NCBI RefSeq assembly: GCF_004023625.1
Contig: NZ_RPDJ01000062.1
Span: 1 to 34,541 of the forward strand
From: Streptomyces cavernae
GTDB taxonomy: Bacteria > Actinomycetota > Actinomycetes > Streptomycetales > Streptomycetaceae
Direction of reading: 5' to 3'
DNA length: 34,541 nucleotides
A program made the position numbers and the translations under genes. Below, piece after piece: positions 29,966 to 34,541 of the stretch. How positions within the stretch are numbered: the stretch's first letter is position 1; every line of letters begins with the position of its first letter. Under the pieces are notes generated by a model. The model was given only the letters and a program-made list of their open reading frames with translations. It searched no databases and was not told where the DNA came from.

Positions 29966-31075
29966 CTATGCCCAGCGCAGCAGTGCCCCCAGGCCGCCCG
30001 CCGGAGCCTCTTCCGGGGCCAGCGTCGACACCGAGATCGCGGGCGCCCCCGTCGCCACGGCGCAGCGCAGCAGGGCGTCGTCCGCGCGGGCCGGGACCGG
30101 GTGGGTGTCCAGGCCCAGCCCGGTGAGGTCCGTACGGCGCACCGCCAGCTGGTCCGGTGCCTCACCGATCCAGACCTCCCGGTGCGCGTCCGGTCCCTCC
30201 AGCCGGATCAGCAACTCGTCGATGCGGTGCTCGCGCGCCGCCGCGACCAGCGCCGGCACGCCTTCCACCGCACCGGAGCGCCCTTCCTCGTCCGGCGCGC
30301 GCGCCGCGAGGAACCGCTCCAAGTCCTCCTCGGTCCGCCGCCGCACATGCTCCGCGCGGATCCGCTCCACCTCCTGGTCCAGCAGCCTGCTGCCGATCCC
30401 GTGCTCCGTCTCCGTCGTACGGTCGAGCAACCGCTTCGGCATCCGCTCGTGCACGGACCGTCGCTCACGGTCGTCACCGACGAGGATGATCAGGTCGGCC
30501 CGGGTCTCCTCCTGGCAGACGCTGAGCGCGTCGGCGACCTCGGCGGCGTTGTGCTCCCAGGTGTTCTCCACCTTGAGCTGGAAGTGCCGCTCGGACCAGT
30601 CACTGCTGGCGGTGCGGTGGATGGGCCACTGCCTGCCCCTTACCTCCCCCGCGTTCTCGCTGCCCAGCGCCCCGCGCAGCTCGAACTCCGCGCCGCGCCG
30701 GTCGATGTACGCCACCAGGCAGACCGGCTCCTGCTCGGCCAGTTCCAGCAGCGGCGCGGTGTGAGGCAGCGGCGCCCACAGGGCGGAGGTGCGCTGCGGC
30801 GGGCGGGCCAGCGGCGGGTCCAGGACAACCTGGCCGCGGGTGGCGAAGAGTGCCCGGCCGTAGGGTTCGGACGCGTGCTGAAGGTCCTCGATCGCCGTGT
30901 ACACGGCCCGGCAGGTCGGCTCGTCGGCGTCCTGCGCGGCCAGCTGCCGGAACACGTCCAACGCCATCAGGGATCGCTCATGGGCCATGGACTCCGAGCG
31001 CTGCGAGGTGTCGACGTACACGGAGGCCCAGGGCCCCGGTTGTTCGTAGAGTGGTTGGAGAAACGCGAGATCCAT
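29966..31075 (-). CDS. baeRF2-domain protein (Rv2629-like, Vms1/eRF1 superfamily)
   Basis: A 369-residue protein resembling M. tuberculosis Rv2629 and other bacterial relatives of archaeo-eukaryotic release factor domains. Typical are the N-terminal PLYEQPGPWASVYVDTSQ, VVLDPPLA, HTAPLLELAEQEPVCLVAYIDRRGAEFEL, ADLIILVGDDRERRSVHERMP and the ending with GVPALVAAAREHRIDELLI, VGI-like ALLRCAVATGAPAISV. Release-factor-like and tRNA-hydrolase roles are known for eukaryotic Vms1; the bacterial function is open. Rv2629 belongs to the mycobacterial dormancy (DosR) regulon. The ATG at 31075 follows GGGAGGGA; longer frames upstream run into the divergent gene. Confidence 0.85.
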   Translation of the reverse strand: MDLAFLQPLYEQPGPWASVYVDTSQRSESMAHERSLMALDVFRQLAAQDADEPTCRAVYTAIEDLQHASEPYGRALFATRGQVVLDPPLARPPQRTSALWAPLPHTAPLLELAEQEPVCLVAYIDRRGAEFELRGALGSENAGEVRGRQWPIHRTASSDWSERHFQLKVENTWEHNAAEVADALSVCQEETRADLIILVGDDRERRSVHERMPKRLLDRTTETEHGIGSRLLDQEVERIRAEHVRRRTEEDLERFLAARAPDEEGRSGAVEGVPALVAAAREHRIDELLIRLEGPDAHREVWIGEAPDQLAVRRTDLTGLGLDTHPVPARADDALLRCAVATGAPAISVSTLAPEEAPAGGLGALLRWA

Positions 31076-31097
31076 GGCTCCCTCCCGGATGCCGCTC

Positions 31098-31142
31098 GGG
31101 TAATGCCTGTCCGGCGGGTACCCGAAGCGCACCAAAGGACAC
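31098..31142. promoter_or_regulatory. Divergent sigma-B-like promoters sharing GGGTACCC
   Basis: The palindrome GGGTACCC at 31116-31123 gives a -10 box on each strand. Plus strand: GGGT (31098-31101), 14 nt, GGGTAC, toward the DUF6158 gene. Minus strand: GTGT (complement of 31139-31142), 15 nt, GGGTAC, toward the baeRF2 gene. Both fit GNNT-N14-16-GGGTAY. The two polymerases could not bind at once. Confidence 0.5.
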
Positions 31143-31160
31143 GACGATCGGGGTACCACG

Positions 31161-31400
31161 ATGACCGGAGTCGACCCGGGCCGCCTGGACGACCAGCAGC
31201 TCATGAAGGAGCTGGAGACCATCCACCGCACCCGCCACGACACCCTTCTGCACGGCTCGAACGACGCCCTGAAGGCGCACAACGACCGCATGGCGCAACT
31301 GGAGGGCGAGTACCTGCGTCGCCACCCGCGCCGCGTGGTGGCGGCGTCGCGCACCCGGGAGGGCGCCCGGGACCGGGAGGCCTGCGAGAAGAACGCGTGA
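31161..31400 (+). CDS. DUF6158 family small protein
   Basis: A 79-residue protein beginning MTGVDPGRLDDQQLMKELETIHRTRHDTLLHGSNDAL when read in parts; the LDDxxLxxEL and HxTRHDTLxHGS patterns are those of a small actinobacterial family (DUF6158) with no known function. It is helical, charged and soluble. An ATCGGGGTA stretch before the ATG is a modest ribosome site. The adjacent promoter faces the baeRF2 promoter, so the two stress-type genes are probably induced under similar conditions. Confidence 0.8.
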   Translation: MTGVDPGRLDDQQLMKELETIHRTRHDTLLHGSNDALKAHNDRMAQLEGEYLRRHPRRVVAASRTREGARDREACEKNA

Positions 31401-31401
31401 C

Positions 31402-31440
31402 CGACGGGAGCCCCGGTGGACCGCACCGGGGCTCCCGTCG
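31402..31440. terminator. 16-bp perfect hairpin between convergent genes
   Basis: CGACGGGAGCCCCGGT (31402-31417) pairs perfectly with ACCGGGGCTCCCGTCG (31425-31440) around a 7-nt loop. It begins 1 nt after the DUF6158 stop and lies between this gene and the convergent DJ-1 gene. It is the strongest terminator-like structure in the window. Confidence 0.8.
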
Positions 31441-31471
31441 TGAGTGGGTCGACGGCCGTCACTCCCGGCCG

Positions 31472-32014
31472 TTACGCCGACACCTTGGCGAACTCGTTGA
31501 GGAACGCCTCGCAGAACGCCTTCAGATCGCCCGGCTTACGGCTGGTGATCAGGGTGTTCGAGCCGGCCTCGCAGACCCGCACCTGCTCGTCGACCCAGAT
31601 GCCGCCCGCGTTCGAGATGTCGGTCTTCAGGCTGGGCCACGAGGTGAGCACCCGGCCCCGGACCACGTCCGCCTCGACGAGCGTCCAGGGCGCGTGGCAG
31701 ATCGCGGCGACCGGCTTGCCCAGCTCGAAGAAGCTCCGGGTGAAATCGACCGCCTGCCCGCTCAGGCGCAGCGCGTCGGGGTTGGCCACCCCTCCCGGCA
31801 GCACCAGTCCGTCGAAGGAGTCGGCCCGGGACTCGCCCACGACCTCGTCGATCGGGAAGGTGTCCGCCTTGTCGAGATGGTTGAAGGCCTGCACCTCACC
31901 GGGCTTCGTCGATACCAGAACGGGCTCGCCGCCCGCGTTGCCGACCGCCTGCCAGGGCTCGGTCAGCTCGACCTGTTCGACACCTTCGGGTGCGGTCAGA
32001 AACGCAATGCGCAT
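31472..32014 (-). CDS. DJ-1/PfpI family protein (class I glutamine amidotransferase-like)
   Basis: A 180-residue protein of the PfpI/YhbO group. The nucleophile elbow with Cys106-His107 reads AAICHAPW, the substrate-side Glu is in the N-terminal part (ELTEPWQAV), and FDGLVLPGGVANPD and LTSWPSLKTDISNAGGIWVDE are typical. Members act as glyoxalases, deglycases or proteases on damaged proteins in stress; this one cannot be assigned further. It fits the other stress genes here. Confidence 0.92.
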   Translation of the reverse strand: MRIAFLTAPEGVEQVELTEPWQAVGNAGGEPVLVSTKPGEVQAFNHLDKADTFPIDEVVGESRADSFDGLVLPGGVANPDALRLSGQAVDFTRSFFELGKPVAAICHAPWTLVEADVVRGRVLTSWPSLKTDISNAGGIWVDEQVRVCEAGSNTLITSRKPGDLKAFCEAFLNEFAKVSA

Positions 32015-32188
32015 GACTGCTCAACGTCCCTTCTTGTTGCTGTTCCTGCTGGCTTGTTGCGGTCCTTATCGGTTCTCAACGGTTCTTAACGGCCGCTGCT
32101 CGACCGGGCACGACCGGCCTGACCTCCTGCTCGCCGCGGACGGCCGTACGGACGTCCCCCGGCGCGGGCACCCGGTCACCTCCGGTCG

Positions 32189-32629
32189 TCACGCGGACGA
32201 CGTCCCCGGCCAGCTGTCCGGCTCGGCGCGGCTGATGTCGGCGAGCGCGGATTCGGGATCCTGGTCCATCGCGATGTCCCCGATGCTGACCATGCCCACC
32301 GGACGACCGTCCTCGACGACCGGCAGCCGGCGCACGGCGTTGTCGCGCATGAGCGCGACCGCGGCGGACACGGCGTCGCCCGGACCGATCACCACCGGAT
32401 TGGGCGTGCACACGGCCTGGGCGCTCACGGTCAGCGGGTCGATGCCGTCCGCGACCGCGCGCAGTGTGATGTCGCGGTCGGTGAGCACCCCGATGACCTG
32501 GTGGTCGCCGGCGACCAGCACATCGCCGATGTCCTGGGCCCGCATCAGCTGCGCCGCCTCGACGAGTGAGGCGTCTGGGCGGACCGTCACCACGCCCGGT
32601 GTCATGACGTCCCTCACGAAATCAGCCAT
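32189..32629 (-). CDS. CBS domain pair protein (Hrp1-like)
   Basis: A 146-residue protein consisting of two CBS modules: VRDVMTPGVVTVRPDASLVEAAQLM with VIGVLTDRDITLRAVADG, then CTPNPVVIGPGDAVSAAVALM with RRLPVVEDGRPVGMVSIGDIA. The layout equals that of mycobacterial Hrp1 (Rv2626c), another DosR-regulon member. CBS pairs bind adenine nucleotides; no effector domain is attached. The ATG at 32629 follows AGGGAGGCAG as ribosome site. The stop lies about 175 bp before the DJ-1 gene, which is in the same direction; the gap holds no gene. Confidence 0.93.
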   Translation of the reverse strand: MADFVRDVMTPGVVTVRPDASLVEAAQLMRAQDIGDVLVAGDHQVIGVLTDRDITLRAVADGIDPLTVSAQAVCTPNPVVIGPGDAVSAAVALMRDNAVRRLPVVEDGRPVGMVSIGDIAMDQDPESALADISRAEPDSWPGTSSA

Positions 32630-32725
32630 TGCTGCCTGCCTCCCTGCGTCCTCCCGGCGTGGCTGAGGAGTACGGCGTGGCGTGTCGGTGTGACGCCGCC
32701 GCCCGCAGTCCTCCGGGCGCCGGTG

Positions 32726-33112
32726 CTATGCGTTCTCCCGAGGCCCCGCCAGGGCCTCGGCCAGCTCCTGCGCCGTGCGGTAGCGCGAAGTGTGCGGCAG
32801 CCGCTCCACCGCCTCCACCAGACCGTCCGGAGCGTGCCGACGACGCAGTTCGTCGGTCAGCTCGCGCGGTCCCGCGGGGAACGACGTCCGTCCCAGGTGG
32901 CGCGCGAGCTCCAGCCGCAGGTCCGCCACGGACACCGGCCCTGCCCCGGGCGTCACGGGGCCGCCCGCGAGCAGTGGGTCGTCCTCGGCGCTCGGCTCCG
33001 GGTCGTGCCACTCCTCACTTCGGGTGGGGTGCCCGGACCTGAGCATCCCCTGGAGCTCATGCTTCATCTCCTCGTCCCGGTGGACGCTGAGCCGGTCGCT
33101 GCCTCGCTGCAT
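32726..33112 (-). CDS. DUF2795 domain protein
   Basis: A 128-residue protein. A polar, disordered first half (SDRLSVHRDEEMKHELQGML, then HPTRSEEWHDPEPSAEDDP) is followed by a helical domain: VSVADLRLELARHLGRTSFPAGPRELTDELRRRHAPDGLVEAVERLP and YRTAQELAEAL when read in parts; this is the pattern of DUF2795, common in actinobacteria and of unknown function. The ATG at 33112 is chosen because of its GGAGGG ribosome site and the promoter just upstream; the longer frame from 33211 would cross that promoter. Confidence 0.8.
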   Translation of the reverse strand: MQRGSDRLSVHRDEEMKHELQGMLRSGHPTRSEEWHDPEPSAEDDPLLAGGPVTPGAGPVSVADLRLELARHLGRTSFPAGPRELTDELRRRHAPDGLVEAVERLPHTSRYRTAQELAEALAGPRENA

Positions 33113-33143
33113 GTCTCCCTCCAGATCTTCGGTGGCTGCACGC

Positions 33144-33168
33144 GTACCCGTCAGGGGGAGACCGACAC
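33144..33168 (-). promoter_or_regulatory. Sigma-B-like promoter of the DUF2795 gene
   Basis: On the minus strand GTGT (complement of 33165-33168), 15 nt and GGGTAC (complement of 33144-33149). The -35, spacer length and -10 are the same as for the baeRF2 promoter. It predicts a leader of about 25 nt before the ATG at 33112. Confidence 0.5.
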
Positions 33169-33401
33169 GGCCGTCGCCCACGCAAGACGCCGAATTTCCC
33201 GAGCCCGGCATGCCGGCCTCGCGCTGCCCGGGGGCCGGAGCCCCGAAGGAAACGGCTGATGGAAAAAGACGTTCTCGATGATGGGTTAATGATGGTTTCC
33301 GGCCCCTTGAGCACTCCGCCGGAGCAGACCTAACGTTGCGGCCACGGAATGGCGCGCCGTGCGACGACCCTCACTGACCGGAACCACCGAAAGGCCACGG
33401 C

Positions 33402-34289
33402 ATGGACACCCCCTCGCAGAACCGGATCGCCGGCGCCCCCATCTCCTGGGGTGTGTGTGAAGTCCCCGGGTGGGGCTACCAGTTGACGCCCGACCGGGTG
33501 CTGAAGGAAATGCGCGAGGTGGGCCTGGCCGCGACCGAGATCGGACCCGAGGGGTTCCTGCCCGGCGAACCGGACGCCATGGCCCAGGCCCTCGCCCACC
33601 ACGGGCTCCAGGCCGTCGGCGGCTTCACCCCGCTGCTGCTGCATGTCCCCGACCACGACCCGCTGCCCGAGGTGGCACAGCTCCTGGAGAGCTATGCCGC
33701 GTCGAAGGCCGAGGTCCTCGTCCTGTCGGCCGTCACCGGCCAGGACGGCTACGACACCCGTCCCGAACTCGACGCCGACGGCTGGAAGCTGCTGCTGTCC
33801 AACCTCGACCGCCTGACCGCGCTGGCCGCCGAACGCGGCGTACGCGCCGTCCTCCACCCGCACGTCGGCACGATGATCGAGAACGGTGACGAGGTACGCC
33901 GCGTCCTGGAACACTCGGCGATCTCCCTCTGCCTCGACACCGGGCACCTGCTCATCGGCGGCACCGACCCCGCCGAACTCACCCGGCAGGCACCCGAACG
34001 GATCGCCCACACCCATATGAAGGACGTGGACGCCTCGCTCGCCGCCAAGGTCCAGTCCGGCCGCCTCACCTACACCGAAGCGGTACGCGAGGGCATGTAC
34101 CGCCCGCTCGGCGCCGGAGACGTCGACGTCGAGGCCATCGTGACCCACCTCAGCGCACGCGGCTACGACGGCTGGTACGTCCTGGAGCAGGACACGATCC
34201 TCACCGAGGAGCCCCGGGACAGGGGACCGGTCGAGGACGTGTGGACCAGCGCGGAGCACCTGCGCTCGGTACTGCGCGGCGCGGCATGA
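33402..34289 (+). CDS. Sugar phosphate isomerase/epimerase (IolE-like TIM barrel)
   Basis: A 295-residue xylose-isomerase-like TIM barrel resembling inosose dehydratase IolE: GAPISWGVCEVPGWG at the start, EMREVGLAATEIGPEGFLP, VLHPHVGTMIEN (metal or substrate His-Glu), SLCLDTGHLLIGGTDP, IAHTHMKDVD and the ending YDGWYVLEQDT. The residues for divalent-metal binding (Glu, Asp, His, Glu) are in place. If IolE-like it dehydrates 2-keto-myo-inositol, but no other iol genes are present. The ATG has GAAAGG as ribosome site. The 289 bp upstream hold its promoter region and no other gene that I can see. Confidence 0.9.
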   Translation: MDTPSQNRIAGAPISWGVCEVPGWGYQLTPDRVLKEMREVGLAATEIGPEGFLPGEPDAMAQALAHHGLQAVGGFTPLLLHVPDHDPLPEVAQLLESYAASKAEVLVLSAVTGQDGYDTRPELDADGWKLLLSNLDRLTALAAERGVRAVLHPHVGTMIENGDEVRRVLEHSAISLCLDTGHLLIGGTDPAELTRQAPERIAHTHMKDVDASLAAKVQSGRLTYTEAVREGMYRPLGAGDVDVEAIVTHLSARGYDGWYVLEQDTILTEEPRDRGPVEDVWTSAEHLRSVLRGAA

Positions 34290-34405
34290 GGCTTTCCCAG
34301 CCGGCCGGAAGGCCTCGTACTGGACGTACTTGCGCTTTCGGCCGGTGCGGTGAGAGGTCGTCCCGGGCGTCGCGACGGGGCGAACGTTGCCTGTTGCGGC
34401 ACTAG
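34290..34405. mobile_element. MITE-like element B, copy 2 (left end missing)
   Basis: From about 34300 the sequence matches the right part of B1: the hairpin centred on GTACTGGACGTAC flanked by GGCCGGAAG and CTTTCGGCCGG, then GGGCGTCGCGACGGGGCG, AACGTTGCCTGTTGCGGCA and CTAG (34402-34405). The left terminal repeat and the GGGGGTnCCCCC palindromes of B1 are absent. The right CTAG contains the stop of the response regulator (minus strand). It lies between convergent genes and may also act as terminator. Confidence 0.8.
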
Positions 34406-34541
34406 TCCAGTTGGGAGGCGAGGACCGCGGCCTGTACCCGTCGTTGGACGCCGAGTTTGGCGAGCAGGCGGGAGATGTGGTTCTTGACGGTCTTCTCGGA
34501 CAGGTAGAGCTTCTTGCCGATCTCGCGGTTGGTGAGTCCGT
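34402..34541 (-). CDS. NarL/DevR-type response regulator, C-terminal end (partial)
   Basis: The last 45 or so codons of a LuxR-type HTH domain run off the right edge. Read on the minus strand they give LTNREIGKKLYLSEKTVKNH, then ISRLLAKLGVQRRVQAAVLA and a final SQLD. The recognition helix (SEKTVKNHISRLL) is of the DevR/NarL subgroup that works with DosS/DevS-like kinases in hypoxia and dormancy. The receiver domain is outside the window. The TAG stop is within the CTAG end of element B2. Confidence 0.9.
   Translation of the reverse strand, partial: GLTNREIGKKLYLSEKTVKNHISRLLAKLGVQRRVQAAVLASQLD

Noticed and set aside
29948..32089. 713-codon open frame on the plus strand
   Set aside because: It crosses the baeRF2 gene antisense, a strong terminator hairpin and the DJ-1 gene antisense; composition is that of a shadow.
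32726..33211. Longer DUF2795 reading frame from 33211
   Set aside because: The first 33 codons cross a good promoter and lack a ribosome site; GGAGGG precedes the ATG at 33112.

Overview
The window is chromosomal DNA of a high-GC actinomycete, almost certainly Streptomyces. The signs are very high GC with third codon positions nearly all G or C, ATGA/GTGA overlapping gene starts, families typical of the genus (DM13, Holin-X, DUF6158, DUF2795, baeRF2, F420-dependent LLM enzymes), and a gas vesicle cluster in the order gvpO-A-F-G-Y-Z-J-L-S-K. That order matches what I recall of the S. coelicolor gvp locus. There are no rRNA, tRNA, CRISPR or intact transposase genes.

Layout. 1-2374: the tail of a sensor histidine kinase, a DM13 membrane protein and a convergent sulfite-oxidase-like molybdoenzyme. 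2501-7826: a tight four-gene peptidase operon (M55 D-aminopeptidase, M20, S9, S66 LD-carboxypeptidase) whose junctions carry duplicated start sites and chained mini-ORFs. 8176-9952: LapA-like, GNAT and arginase-like genes. 10084-12987: VOC, hemerythrin, Holin-X and SDR genes. 12984-13717: a repeat island made of two unrelated MITE-like elements. 13718-18999: an F420-type LLM oxidoreductase divergent from ndh, transketolase and a LigD polymerase domain. 19201-24786: the gas vesicle operon. 24889-29503: a small hydrophobic protein, a methyltransferase, a PAP2/diacylglycerol-kinase fusion and an ABC-F ATPase. 29966-33112: baeRF2, DUF6158, DJ-1/PfpI, CBS and DUF2795 proteins, all of stress type. 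33402-34541: an IolE-like isomerase and the tail of a DevR/NarL-type response regulator.

How it works together. Several short stress-type genes and gvpO have promoter-like sequences of the sigma-B class (GNNT, 14-15 nt, GGGTAC or close to it). This suggests that a general stress or dormancy programme covers much of the right part. The gas vesicle cluster lacks gvpN and gvpC. It encodes two overlapping accessory proteins with opposite charge, GvpY (histone-H1-like Lys/Ala tail) and GvpZ (a tail of about 76 residues rich in Glu and Asp). The left operon looks like a salvage or trimming module for peptides containing D-amino acids, such as those from peptidoglycan.

The most striking non-genic feature is what happens at gene ends. 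Two families of mobile-like elements sit on stop codons: family A with flanking TGA...TGA or TAA...TAA, family B with CTAG at its ends. At least six further gene ends or junctions carry tandem duplications that span the stop codon or end at it.
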